Shown here in pieces: positions 1 to 8,541 of a stretch of DNA of 32,789 nt. Every line of letters starts with the position of its first letter. The stretch's first letter is position 1. Under the pieces are notes generated by a model. The model did no database searches and was not told the DNA's origin. It saw nothing but the letters and a program-made list of their open reading frames with translations. Source of the stretch: JAYZQT01 sp964412235 (lineage in GTDB: Bacteria; Pseudomonadota; Alphaproteobacteria; MPNO01; UBA830); contig CAYPNT010000027.1 in the NCBI GenBank assembly GCA_964412235.1, forward strand, positions 1 through 32,789, in the 5' to 3' direction. The position numbers and the translations under genes were made by a program.

Positions 1-533
1 GCATCGCCTCCAACGGAAGCGGGTAAAACCTGGTTAAAAAAGATACTTATATAGGAGAATTGAATAATATCTCTAAATCGAAGGCGTGCACTTATAGATA
101 CGAGTACGGCTCTCCAGCGCCATGATACAATGAGAACGTGTAGGAGTAATAAACTTGAACCTAATACTAACGGTAAGGGAATCGCATCCCTAATGAGATT
201 ATATACCGCATTTATATCTACCCCACGTAAAACAAACCATATCATCCCTGCGGAAAACATACATTTTGTTCCAAAAATACACCATTTCTTCATAAAACCC
301 TTGAGCTGTCCCTTTGCATGTTAATATTATACTGCCGATAAAACTTTTGAGATCTTAGATTTGTACTAAATCCCGTCAAAAATAACTATCTCTGAATTCA
401 GTTCCTATCTAGCTCTGATCTGGGGCATCGAACCCCCTGTCGGGTGCGCCAGCAACACCAAAACCATAGTTCTACAGAGTTTTATTTGGCAACTTCGACA
501 GGTCGATTAAAGTCAATTTTACGGTGAAATTAT
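1..533. other. Left-edge region without a convincing gene
   Basis: No credible coding region is visible. The first frame reads 17 codons before a stop at 52-54 and could be the tail of a gene outside the window, but nothing identifies it. The rest is AT-rich with scattered stops. The only structured element is the tRNA-like fragment at 436-451. The promoter of the amidohydrolase at 534 should lie here, but no clear -35/-10 pair was found. Confidence 0.5.
436..451 (+). other. tRNA-Arg 3'-end-like fragment, possible att remnant
   Basis: The 16 bases CCTGTCGGGTGCGCCA match, from memory of bacterial tRNA-Arg genes, the 3' side of the T stem, the 3' acceptor strand, the discriminator G and CCA. 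A TCGAA resembling the T loop lies just upstream, but two bases too far away for a proper T arm. No matching GCACCCG 5' acceptor strand occurs in the preceding 90 bases, so this is not an intact tRNA. Such fragments can be left at the far end of an integrated element. A chance match is also possible. Confidence 0.35.
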
Positions 534-2060
534 ATGGAAGAAAAAAACTACACCATTCTTATTAAAGGCGGACGAGTATATGATCACCAGGCAAACACCG
601 ATCAACCAAAAATAGCTGATCTTTTAATCTCGGGAGACCGTATCACCGAAATTGGCTCCAACCTCAACTTGGCGCCTGATCCAAACACTCGGATTATCGA
701 TGCTACCGACAAATTAGTGATGCCAGGCTTCGTAAATGCACATTACCATTCGCATGATGTCCTATTAAAAGGTTGCTTTGAAACCATTCCCCTTGAGCAT
801 TGGTTATTGAATGCCCTTCCACCGAGTTACCCCATGCGATCAAACGCCGAGGTGCGAGCGCGAACCTTGTTGGGCGCTATAGAATGTCTTCGATCGGGAA
901 TGACGACTATCCAGGATATGCTTACCGTTTCTGCTTTCAACCCAGAACACGTAGAAACAGCGCTTGCTGCCTACTCCGAAATAGGTATTCGCTGCGTGTT
1001 ATCGCTTCAAATCGCCGATATACCGGGGATCGAAAGAGTACCCTTTTGGAAAGAAGTTGTCCCAGAGAAATTTCATCAGGATCTTGGCGCGTCTGCGGAA
1101 CCAACAAAAGGAAATCCGTTGGCATGGATAAAGGAGCAATTCTTATATAACCGCAACCAATATCCCCAAATCAAGTGGGCACTAAGTCCCACGAGCCCGG
1201 AATTTTGTTCGCCCGAGTTGCTTAAGGGTTTGCTAACGTTATCGGAAGAATATGATATACCCATTATCACCCATATCTATGAGTCTCGAGCAATGGCCCT
1301 TGCTGGTCGTCTATATATGGAGGAGCATGATGGCAGCCAAGTTAATTACTTAAAATCACTTGGATTGTTGGGCCCTAACTTAGGCCTTGCTCACAGCGTT
1401 TGGATGAGAGACGACGAAATAGATCTTCTAGCTGAAACCGGGACTAACGTAATTCTCAACCCAGTAGGCAACCTGAAAACACGCAGCGGAGTACCACCCA
1501 TTAGAAGTTATATCGATGCGGGTGTGTCTACCGCTATCGGATGCGATAATTGTTCATGTGGAGATGCTCAAAACATGTTTCATAGTATGAAGGCGTTTGC
1601 CGGATTAGCAGCCGTAACAAATCCAGAGCCTGGTCCTCCAACAGCTGCAGACACAATTTTCTATGCCACATGCGGCGGGGCTCGCGTTTTAGGGTTAGAA
1701 AACGAAATTGGAGCATTAAAGCCTGGTATGAAAGCAGATGTTTCAATTATCGACTCCTCCACCCCACAATACGTACCTCTAAATTCTGTTGCTCGCCAAA
1801 CAGTTTTTGCAGAAAGTGGAGAAAGCGTCGAAACCGTGATAGTTGATGGTCAGATTGTATTAGATAATCGTATGGCAACTAAAATTAGCGAGCAAGACTT
1901 GTATCAAGAGGTTAACAGCCTAATGCCAAAGCTAAAGTCCGATATGGAACAAGTATTAGAACGCAATTCAAAAATGCATCGGGGGTTGCTTGAAGCCTGG
2001 CGCCAAACCTGGAACACCAACGTCGGTTTAAACCGATACGTTGGCAATCGTGACATATGA
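534..2060 (+). CDS. Amidohydrolase, cytosine deaminase-like metallohydrolase
   Basis: A 508-residue cytosolic metal-dependent hydrolase of the cytosine deaminase/chlorohydrolase (SsnA, MtaD, AtzA-like) group. The N-terminal strand-rich part leads into a TIM barrel. Visible metal ligands are H70 and H72 in NAHYHSH, H247 in ITHIYE, H287 in LAHSVW and D338 in IGCDN, in the family's usual order. The C-terminal motif GALKPGMKADVSIID is the typical return to the small beta domain. Members deaminate or dechlorinate nucleobases, triazines or related heterocycles; the substrate cannot be told from sequence. The start is the first ATG, with only a weak upstream GGTGA. It stands alone on the plus strand and converges on the methyltransferase. 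The tRNA-like fragment about 80 bases upstream raises the possibility of acquisition by transfer, which is unproven. Confidence 0.9.
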   Translation: MEEKNYTILIKGGRVYDHQANTDQPKIADLLISGDRITEIGSNLNLAPDPNTRIIDATDKLVMPGFVNAHYHSHDVLLKGCFETIPLEHWLLNALPPSYPMRSNAEVRARTLLGAIECLRSGMTTIQDMLTVSAFNPEHVETALAAYSEIGIRCVLSLQIADIPGIERVPFWKEVVPEKFHQDLGASAEPTKGNPLAWIKEQFLYNRNQYPQIKWALSPTSPEFCSPELLKGLLTLSEEYDIPIITHIYESRAMALAGRLYMEEHDGSQVNYLKSLGLLGPNLGLAHSVWMRDDEIDLLAETGTNVILNPVGNLKTRSGVPPIRSYIDAGVSTAIGCDNCSCGDAQNMFHSMKAFAGLAAVTNPEPGPPTAADTIFYATCGGARVLGLENEIGALKPGMKADVSIIDSSTPQYVPLNSVARQTVFAESGESVETVIVDGQIVLDNRMATKISEQDLYQEVNSLMPKLKSDMEQVLERNSKMHRGLLEAWRQTWNTNVGLNRYVGNRDI

Positions 2061-2122
2061 CAACATAAAGTAAAGGCGGAAGCGGCCCTCACAGATGTGC
2101 CCATTGGGGAAAAAGCACTTTC

Positions 2123-3052
2123 TTATTGGCCCAGTAGTGTAACAGAAGACTTTCGTAGCATCAGCAAATAACCTTCTACAGGGTTTCCATATTCAGTTCT
2201 CATTACTTCTTTTTTCCCAATTACCTCCTGCAGTCCGTTCCTTTTTGCTATTTTTCCAACATAAGCAGGTTTGTGGGCATAGCGCCCCGAATTTGTTAGA
2301 ATAAAACCCCTATTGCGCTGGGTTTCAACCGTTAACAGGATACTTCCATCTAGTTTCAGCGCACCTGCTATAGCTTGAAAAGTTTCTGCAAGATCGCCTA
2401 TATAGCAGAATACATCGGCGGCTATTATAAGATCAAATTCTGACGGATGGGACCGCATAAATACGCTTAACTCTGCCTCTATTAATTGGTCGTACACCCC
2501 TTTTTCTTTAGCGAACCGCAGCATCTCTGGGGACAGATCAACTCCTGTCAGGGTGTGGGCAACCTGCCTAAACTTGCTCCCCATTAATCCCGTGCCACAA
2601 CCTAAGTCTAGAATTGAATATGCACCCTTTTCAGGTTTTAAGGCGGTGCTAAACAAGGCATGCAACAATTCAGGCACCTTATAATTAAGATCATCAATAA
2701 GTTGCGTATCATAATCAGCAGCAAAATTATCAAAAACTTCTTTGATATAATTGTTGCTTGCGCGGGGTGGCTTAAATCCAGTTCCTAAAGCTGCAACCAT
2801 GTGGATGGCCTGTGGATCATCCGGATAAACACTTAGGTAACGTTGGTACCATTTTAGTGCTTCGCTATTGTTACCAATTCCATGATTAGCCTCAGCGAGA
2901 CACCAGAAAGCATCATGATATTCTGGGTCAAGCTCAATTATCCGGTAACAGGACCTCAAAGATAAATCGAAGTGACCTTCGTCCAAAGCTATCCGTGCAA
3001 TACTATATTGGGCCTCTGTTTCAATCTGTACTGATGCATTACACATGGTCAA
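2123..3052 (-). CDS. TPR-containing SAM-dependent methyltransferase
   Basis: About 309 residues. Residues 10-85 form roughly two tetratricopeptide repeats (YRIIELDPEYHDAFWCLAEA; then WYQRYLSVYPDDPQA). Residues 105-300 are a class I methyltransferase, with motif I ILDLGCGTGL at 147-156 and the acidic SAM ribose-binding residue D172 in GVDLS. This matches the group of predicted methyltransferases with TPR repeats (COG4976-like). The methyl acceptor is unknown. The start is TTG at 3052, preceded by AGGA with a 7-base spacer; an ATG lies two codons later at 3046 and cannot be excluded. It diverges from the mmcB homologue across a 328-base region with two palindromes. Confidence 0.88.
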   Translation of the reverse strand: MTMCNASVQIETEAQYSIARIALDEGHFDLSLRSCYRIIELDPEYHDAFWCLAEANHGIGNNSEALKWYQRYLSVYPDDPQAIHMVAALGTGFKPPRASNNYIKEVFDNFAADYDTQLIDDLNYKVPELLHALFSTALKPEKGAYSILDLGCGTGLMGSKFRQVAHTLTGVDLSPEMLRFAKEKGVYDQLIEAELSVFMRSHPSEFDLIIAADVFCYIGDLAETFQAIAGALKLDGSILLTVETQRNRGFILTNSGRYAHKPAYVGKIAKRNGLQEVIGKKEVMRTEYGNPVEGYLLMLRKSSVTLLGQ

Positions 3053-3380
3053 TGAAGTTTCCTGTGCGGCTCGCGATGACTCCGACCTATACTATTACAC
3101 TACATATATAAAATCTTGATTCACATCGTCACTAGTATAGAAGTCGACAAAATATTGTTGTAAAAATTGCGTAGAACGCAAATAACTAGTCTAACCGGAA
3201 AAACTGTAATTATTTATTTCTACATTTTCTCAGAGGTAATGGATTATCCGCGCTGACTATGTTCGCGTGTAGCGTAAAGGTTGATCAACCGCAGCGAAGA
3301 ACACTGTATTGATTATTCAAATGCTTTGTTAATTCAAACATCCTTATAACTATTTACATTATTCTCTTTTTGTTTACGTT
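3053..3380. promoter_or_regulatory. Divergent intergenic region, methyltransferase/mmcB
   Basis: This 328-base AT-rich gap must carry both divergent promoters. Two exact inverted repeats stand out: TTGCGT-AGA-ACGCAA at 3167-3181 and the 12-base palindrome GGTTGATCAACC at 3279-3290. The latter is nested inside CGCTG (3251-3255) and CAGCG (3292-3296). Read on the minus strand, the first is followed by a short T run and could also end a small transcript. I did not find the alphaproteobacterial LexA pattern GTTC-N7-GTTC in full; one half site GTTC occurs at 3261-3264. Confidence 0.45.
3279..3290. promoter_or_regulatory. 12-base palindrome, candidate operator
   Basis: GGTTGATCAACC is a perfect palindrome about 90 bases upstream of the mmcB homologue and 227 bases upstream of the methyltransferase start. 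Its symmetry fits a dimeric regulator, but no regulator family is recognised. Confidence 0.3.
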
Positions 3381-3836
3381 ATGTTTATGATATGTTCTTC
3401 AACAGCCATACCCAGTCGCCGCAAAATGACAGAGGTGTTAACACGTGGCGTATGTCACCTCTTTGGGAATTTGGGCTTTGCCACCCTTAAAGAATTCAAA
3501 CTCCCCAATAGGCGGCGCGTGGACGTAATCGCGATGAACCCAAAAGGGAACTTCTCCATCATTGAAGTAAAAAGTACCGTAGGAGATTACAAAACCGACA
3601 ACAAATGGCTTGAGTATTTACCCTATTGTCAACGATTTTATTTTGCTGTGCCGTACAATTTTCCAACTGACATTCTTCCAAAAGAATGTGGGGTCATTGT
3701 CGCTGATGCCTTTGACGCAGCTATAAAAAAGGAGAGTTTTTGCTCAGAACTAAATCCTACAAGACATCGACATCTATTAATCCGTTTTGGTCATGTAGCA
3801 GGGCACCGCATAAACCAAACATATTTCAACCGATAA
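3381..3836 (+). CDS. mmcB: MmcB-family DNA repair protein (PD-(D/E)XK fold)
   Basis: About 151 residues. The pattern RRVDVIAM, then FSIIEVKS, then DYKTDNKWLEYLPYC-RFYFAVP is characteristic of the MmcB family, known in alphaproteobacteria and linked in Caulobacter to mitomycin C tolerance. D48, E62 and K64 give the D...ExK arrangement of the PD-(D/E)XK nuclease-like fold, so catalytic residues look intact. The start is uncertain: ATG codons at 3381, 3387 and 3426 are in frame and none has a clear ribosome binding site; homology begins near residue 18, so 3426 is credible. In Caulobacter the gene is SOS-controlled; no full LexA box was seen here. Its 3' end converges on hldE. Confidence 0.85.
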   Translation: MFMICSSTAIPSRRKMTEVLTRGVCHLFGNLGFATLKEFKLPNRRRVDVIAMNPKGNFSIIEVKSTVGDYKTDNKWLEYLPYCQRFYFAVPYNFPTDILPKECGVIVADAFDAAIKKESFCSELNPTRHRHLLIRFGHVAGHRINQTYFNR

Positions 3837-3929
3837 AGTCCCTAACATTTGAGATAATATGTCCTTAGCCAGGCAAGACTAAATACAAGAAACTATAGAA
3901 AATAGTGGAACCACCGCAACATATCCGGC

Positions 3930-5399
3930 TTAGGAACTGTTAATTCGAGAAATCGTTTGCGACGTACTAAAGCCGGGTAGTGTTTCAGCCAACAAAACCT
4001 CTCCACCGTAGGATTGAACGATGTCCGCTCCCACAACCTTCTCAGCCGTATAATCCGCACCCTTTACGAGCACATCCGGTTTAATCTTTTCGATTAGCCT
4101 TAACGGAGTATCCTCTTTGAAAATCAAAACTAAATCGACCGTCTCCAAGGACGATAAGATAGATGCTCGGGCATTTTCATCTTGCATCGGGCGAGCAGGA
4201 CCCTTCAGTCTTTTGACTGAACCATTGGAATTCAGGCCAACAACTAGCCGGTCGCAGTTTGCTTTCGCTTGCGACAACAAAGAAATATGTCCTGGATGGA
4301 GGAGATCAAAACAGCCGTTTGTAAAGCCCACTTTTTTTCCTAGTTTTCTCCATTTTTGAATTACGCTTAGTGCCGAACTGTCATCGCTGGCGGCACCCAA
4401 CGTACGCAAACCCCCAACATCAGTTATTTCCACAATCAAGTCCTCAATACCTACAACGGCCGTTCCGGTCTTTCCAACAACTATTCCGGCCGCCAGATTT
4501 GCAAGTTGCGTTGCAGAAACAATTGGTGCTCCAGAAGCTATTCCCACCGCTAGAGCAGCCACAACAGTATCACCGGCACCTGAAACATCAAAAACCTCCC
4601 GCGCTCTGGAGGCAAAATGATGGTTTTGTTCCGGCGAAATTAGGGACATACCCTTTGCACCGCGCGTTACAATTATCGATTGAATTTCTACGCGCTCTAT
4701 CAATTCACGGGCAGACGCTACGATTTCTTTATCGGAAAGGTCCGTAGCTCCTACAGCCTCTCCAAACTCTTTTGAATTTGGGGTTATAAGCGTAGCGCCA
4801 CTGTATTGCTCTAAGGTACGCGATTTTGGGTCCACAATTACAGGCTTATCAGCAGTTTTAGAAAGTGAAATAACCTTTCTGACCAAATCACTGGACACAA
4901 CACCTTTACCATAATCGGAAATGATTAGTACATCGTTCACATGTAAAGCCCGTTCTACAGAGGAACAAAGATTGTCGATAATTTCTTCGTTAATTTCGGT
5001 AGTAATCTCTCGGTCGGCTCGCATTAGCTGCTGACCTTCTGTCACATAACGGGTTTTACTGGTAGTAATCCGCCCAGGAACGGTCACTATGTTTGATTTA
5101 ATATCCAGATTACCTTGCACCAATGATTTAACATCGTCTCCGACGGGATCGTCACCCACTACACTAATAAATTCAACGGCAGCACCAAGAGCAGTAAGAT
5201 TACGAGCTACATTGCCAGCGCCACCAAGCATAGCTATCTCATCTTCTACAAGACATACAGGTATCGGTGCCTCAGGTGAAATGCGATTTACTTTTCCATA
5301 AATAAAACGGTCAAGCATAACATCACCAAGACAAACAACCCTTGTCCCGGAGAATTGTGAGGTGTATTCAAGCAGAGACGATAGATCAGACGTTGACAT
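3930..5399 (-). CDS. hldE: Bifunctional heptose kinase/adenylyltransferase HldE
   Basis: 489 residues from the ATG at 5399. It phosphorylates D-glycero-D-manno-heptose 7-phosphate at O1 and, with its second domain, adenylylates the 1-phosphate, giving ADP-heptose for the lipopolysaccharide inner core. The N-terminal ribokinase-like domain (about 1-320) has GGAGN at 59-63 and the catalytic loop DVSGAGD at 271-277. The C-terminal nucleotidyltransferase domain has TNGCFDLLHPGH at 360-371. Both domains look complete and the length is normal for the fusion. An in-frame TTG at 5420 adds seven residues, but it sits on the GGAGG that serves as ribosome binding site for the ATG, so the ATG is preferred. 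It follows the UDP-glucuronate decarboxylase on the same strand after 218 bases, so it probably has its own promoter. Confidence 0.96.
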   Translation of the reverse strand: MSTSDLSSLLEYTSQFSGTRVVCLGDVMLDRFIYGKVNRISPEAPIPVCLVEDEIAMLGGAGNVARNLTALGAAVEFISVVGDDPVGDDVKSLVQGNLDIKSNIVTVPGRITTSKTRYVTEGQQLMRADREITTEINEEIIDNLCSSVERALHVNDVLIISDYGKGVVSSDLVRKVISLSKTADKPVIVDPKSRTLEQYSGATLITPNSKEFGEAVGATDLSDKEIVASARELIERVEIQSIIVTRGAKGMSLISPEQNHHFASRAREVFDVSGAGDTVVAALAVGIASGAPIVSATQLANLAAGIVVGKTGTAVVGIEDLIVEITDVGGLRTLGAASDDSSALSVIQKWRKLGKKVGFTNGCFDLLHPGHISLLSQAKANCDRLVVGLNSNGSVKRLKGPARPMQDENARASILSSLETVDLVLIFKEDTPLRLIEKIKPDVLVKGADYTAEKVVGADIVQSYGGEVLLAETLPGFSTSQTISRINSS

Positions 5400-5524
5400 T
5401 TTAGTACAGTTTCCCTCCAACTAAATTACAAAACGTCTTTATCCGACATTACATCATTCCATGGGGCTACATTTGTACACATTGCCAAAAATACAAATTT
5501 TTGTTCGGCGCTCATCTGAATTTT

Positions 5525-5574
5525 CTATTGGGGCATTCAACTTAGTATAAAATAATATGATGATTGCCCAATAG
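5525..5574. repeat. Inverted repeat between hldE and the decarboxylase
   Basis: CTATTGGGGCA at 5525-5535 and TTGCCCAATAG at 5564-5574 form a near-perfect inverted repeat (eight paired bases, then one mismatch) around an AT-rich centre. It could fold in the transcript leaving the decarboxylase gene, or be a regulator site upstream of hldE. There is no T run typical of an intrinsic terminator. Confidence 0.35.
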
Positions 5575-5617
5575 AGTTTTTGGATCTCTCTTACCATTTA
5601 ACTTATAGCCGAATCAG

Positions 5618-6565
5618 TCATTTTTCTAATAGATGTTCAAAATAATTAATGGTTTTTGCCAAACCTTCATCCATTTCAATTCGCGGTTTCCAACCTAATT
5701 TTTTTTCAGCTAAGCTTATGTCGGGCCGGCGGCGTGAAGGATCATCTTGAGGCAATGCTTTGTAAACAATTTTGCTGGATCCACCCACTATAGCCTTTAC
5801 TTTTTCCGCAACCGCTCGGATCGTGATTTCCTGAGGATTACCAATATTTATAGGGCCGGTAAAACCTTCTTCTGTATTCATCACCCCACACAATGCTTCA
5901 ACAAGATCTTGAATATAACAGAATGACCGAGTTTGCGAGCCATCCCCATAAATTGTAATGTCCTCTCCCCGCAATGCTTGCACAATAAAATTAGAGACAA
6001 CACGGCCATCATTCGGGTGCATACGTGGTCCATAGGTATTGAATATACGAGCTACTTTAATACACAATCCATGTTCTCTATGGTAATCGAAGAAAAGTGT
6101 TTCGGCACACCGTTTTCCTTCATCGTAGCAGGCGCGAGCGCCAATAGGGTTTGTATTACCCCAGTATGTCTCCGGTTGAGGGTGTACTTGTGGATCTCCG
6201 TAAACCTCACTTGTAGAAGCTTGAAGAATTTTAGCTTTTAATCTCTTGGCAAGGCCGAGAACATTGATTGCCCCATGAACACTCGTTTTTATCGTTTGGA
6301 CCGGTGATTTCTGATACTGCACAGGCGAAGCAGGACACGCCAAGTTATATATTTCATCGGCCTCCACATACAGTGGAAATGTCACGTCATGCCGCATTAT
6401 CTCAAAGCGTGGATTGTCGAGTAGGTGAGTAATATTATCTCTACTACCCGTAAAATAGTTATCCACGCAAAGTACATCATTACCTTCATCTATTAGCTTT
6501 TGGCATAGATGTGAGCCAATAAAACCGGCGCCTCCGGTTATAAGAATTCTTTTAGAAATAGGCAT
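5618..6565 (-). CDS. UDP-glucuronate decarboxylase (UDP-xylose synthase)
   Basis: 315 residues, an extended short-chain dehydrogenase/reductase. It oxidises and decarboxylates UDP-glucuronate to UDP-xylose with bound NAD, supplying a pentose for cell-surface polysaccharide. The NAD motif GGAGFIGSHL is at 11-20, the STSEVYGDP segment at 117-125, and the catalytic pair is Y147 and K151 (YDEGK). NTYGPRMHPNDGRVVSNF and GDGSQTRSFCYIQDLVEAL are typical of the UXS branch rather than of 4-epimerases. Length is normal for bacterial UXS. Its ATG lies 16 bases after the regA stop on the same strand, suggesting co-transcription with regB-regA; the ribosome binding site is poor (AAAAGGG directly against the ATG). 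dTDP-glucose dehydratase-like activity is the main alternative and less likely. Confidence 0.93.
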   Translation of the reverse strand: MPISKRILITGGAGFIGSHLCQKLIDEGNDVLCVDNYFTGSRDNITHLLDNPRFEIMRHDVTFPLYVEADEIYNLACPASPVQYQKSPVQTIKTSVHGAINVLGLAKRLKAKILQASTSEVYGDPQVHPQPETYWGNTNPIGARACYDEGKRCAETLFFDYHREHGLCIKVARIFNTYGPRMHPNDGRVVSNFIVQALRGEDITIYGDGSQTRSFCYIQDLVEALCGVMNTEEGFTGPINIGNPQEITIRAVAEKVKAIVGGSSKIVYKALPQDDPSRRRPDISLAEKKLGWKPRIEMDEGLAKTINYFEHLLEK

Positions 6566-6581
6566 CCCTTTTCTGAGTGGT

Positions 6582-7154
6582 TTAAAATTCGTGCGGCGGC
6601 GCTTCTCTGGGCGCCCTTTTTGACAATATTCGTTGTAATGTACGGCGATGCATGTTCAAACGCCGAGCGGTCTCAGATACGTTTCTGTTACATTGTTCAT
6701 ACACTCTTTGTATGTGCTCCCAACGGACCCGATCTGCAGACATGGGGTTTTTGGGAGGCGGTGGTAATCCTAAACCGGTGGCCAGAAGTGCGGCTTCTAC
6801 AGCGTCTGCATCAGCTGGTTTGGCCAAGTAGTCTAACGCTCCTTCTTTTACGGCTGCAACAGCGGTCGCGATATTTCCGTACCCCGTCAGCATCACAATA
6901 CGAGAATCTGCCCGATTCTTTCGCAGAACAGAGACAATATCAAGACCGCTTCCATCCGACAGCCTGAGATCTAAAACGGCAAATGCGGGTGGTTTACAAC
7001 GAACTTCCTTTATACCCGCACGAACTGTTAATGCCGTAATAGTACGAAATCCTCTCTTTTCCATTGCACGTGCTAACCGCTCACAGAAAAGTTCATCGTC
7101 ATCGACAATCAAAAGTGTTTTATCTTCATATAAACTAAGTAAGTGTGAGGTCAT
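6582..7154 (-). CDS. regA: RegA/ActR/PrrA-type response regulator
   Basis: 190 residues. The receiver domain (about 12-125) has the acidic patch DDD at 18-20, phospho-acceptor D62 in VLDLRLSDGSG and K112 in YLAKPAD. A proline linker (PPPP at 131-134) leads to a Fis-type helix-turn-helix ending NVSETARRLNMHRRTLQRIL (158-177), the hallmark of the RegA/PrrA/ActR family, which controls respiration, carbon and nitrogen assimilation, and photosynthesis where present, in response to redox state. Its ATG overlaps the last base of the regB stop (TAATG), so the two are translationally coupled. With a cognate RegB directly upstream the assignment is firm; the regulon in this organism is unknown. Confidence 0.95.
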   Translation of the reverse strand: MTSHLLSLYEDKTLLIVDDDELFCERLARAMEKRGFRTITALTVRAGIKEVRCKPPAFAVLDLRLSDGSGLDIVSVLRKNRADSRIVMLTGYGNIATAVAAVKEGALDYLAKPADADAVEAALLATGLGLPPPPKNPMSADRVRWEHIQRVYEQCNRNVSETARRLNMHRRTLQRILSKRAPREAPPHEF

Positions 7155-8521
7155 TACTGTGCATGCTTATCTTGTATTTCTAATTTAAGGCGATGCCATA
7201 ATATCTCAACAACGGCTCCTCCGTCATTCGTATTACCAAATTTAATCCGAGCGCCAGAACGTTCAAGAAGTGTTTGAGCTATAAAGATTCCAAGCCCCAT
7301 TCGACCATCAGATTGGCTGCGAGAAGCTATATAAGGCTCTCCCAGCCGCTCCAGAAGTCCCGGTGGAAAACCCATGCCGTCATCCTGAATAGTGATAGTT
7401 ATATAGTCCTCATCCCAGAAGGTAAAAATCTGTACATTTGTCAGGGCAAATTGGCTAGCGTTTTGTATTAGGTTTCCAAGCCCATGAACAATTTCAGGAC
7501 TCCTCATCACAACTGGCTCAGGCACTTCTTTGGTCTTAGCCTCGGATACAAAATTGAACAAAATATTGTCTCGTTGATGGCGTTCAGCGGCTGCTTGAAC
7601 AAGTGCGTGCATCGGTAATAATGTAAAGGGAGAGCGATTGTCTATGTTATCGACGGACCGCTCGGATAACTCTGCTAGAATATCCCGACATCGCCGAGTT
7701 TCACTCATAAGCAGTCGCATATCTTCGCGTATCGGACTTTTCTCGGGCAATTCACGCTCTATTTCGCCAGAGACCACAGCTATTGTGCTTAAGGGGCTAC
7801 CTAATTCATGGGCTGCTGCCGCCGCGAGTCCACCAACCGCATCGAGCTGCTGTTCACGCGCCAACGCCAACTGACTGGTAGCCAACGCCGCTGACATCCG
7901 TCGCGCCTCATCAGCCACGCGCCATGTGTAGATTGCAAAGAAAATTATGCCAATTACTAAAGCAACCCACGTACCCAATACATATACTTGGGAAACGTAA
8001 AAACCCTTTTCAGTCCATGGAAGAGGATAATGATATATTGCAAGGAGTGTTATACAGATGATGGATAAGACACATAATGCAATAGTACTCCTTAAGGAGA
8101 GGATAGTTGCAGATACCGCGATAGGGGCCAGTAACAGAAAAGAAAACGGGTTATCCAGACCGCCGGTAAGATATAGAAGAGCCGCGAGTTGCAAAATATC
8201 GAAAGCCAAAAATGTAGCAGCGGCCCTCTCACCTAGATGGATAGTCTTAGGATGCCCCGTTATTACAACTAGGTTTAATAACAATGACGCCCCAACAATT
8301 GCAAGTGCGGAAATCAATGGAACCTGAAACCCAAAACCAAAATGGACAACTAATAATGTTAGCACCTGGCCAACTATTGCCACCCAACGAATAAGTGTGA
8401 GTGTCCGCAAGCGGACTGGATCGTTGGTTGCACTGGCAAGCTCCCAGCCAACAGTCGGCATAAATCTCGCGTTAATGGTCCCACTGTGTTTTAGGAAGGT
8501 CACGGGTGAAGCTCCACGCAA
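7154..8521 (-). CDS. regB: RegB/ActS/PrrB-type redox sensor histidine kinase
   Basis: 455 residues from a TTG at 8521, or 435 from the ATG at 8461, which matches the usual family start better; neither has a strong ribosome binding site. About six membrane helices fill residues 42-200. The periplasmic quinone-sensing motif GGLDNPF lies at 120-126. The phospho-acceptor is H238 in AAAHELGSPLSTI. C278 in RRCRDIL lies exactly 40 residues later, the same spacing as H225 to the redox-active C265 in Rhodobacter RegB, so both known sensing elements are present. The ATPase domain shows the N box around N350-N354 and DDGMGF at 380-385. It is predicted to phosphorylate RegA under reducing conditions. It diverges from an ABC exporter. 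Confidence 0.95.
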   Translation of the reverse strand: MRGASPVTFLKHSGTINARFMPTVGWELASATNDPVRLRTLTLIRWVAIVGQVLTLLVVHFGFGFQVPLISALAIVGASLLLNLVVITGHPKTIHLGERAAATFLAFDILQLAALLYLTGGLDNPFSFLLLAPIAVSATILSLRSTIALCVLSIICITLLAIYHYPLPWTEKGFYVSQVYVLGTWVALVIGIIFFAIYTWRVADEARRMSAALATSQLALAREQQLDAVGGLAAAAAHELGSPLSTIAVVSGEIERELPEKSPIREDMRLLMSETRRCRDILAELSERSVDNIDNRSPFTLLPMHALVQAAAERHQRDNILFNFVSEAKTKEVPEPVVMRSPEIVHGLGNLIQNASQFALTNVQIFTFWDEDYITITIQDDGMGFPPGLLERLGEPYIASRSQSDGRMGLGIFIAQTLLERSGARIKFGNTNDGGAVVEILWHRLKLEIQDKHAQ

Positions 8522-8541
8522 TTTTAATGTTCCACGTCTAC

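Noticed and set aside
130..324. Short plus-strand open frame near the left edge
   Set aside because: 64 codons with no family pattern, no ribosome binding site and an unlikely composition in a stop-rich AT region.
352..451. Complete tRNA gene ending at 451
   Set aside because: No complementary 5' acceptor strand or anticodon arm is present, and the T arm is two bases out of register.
3053..3380. LexA operator for mmcB
   Set aside because: Only a single GTTC half site (3261-3264) was seen; the second half at N7 spacing reads GCGT.
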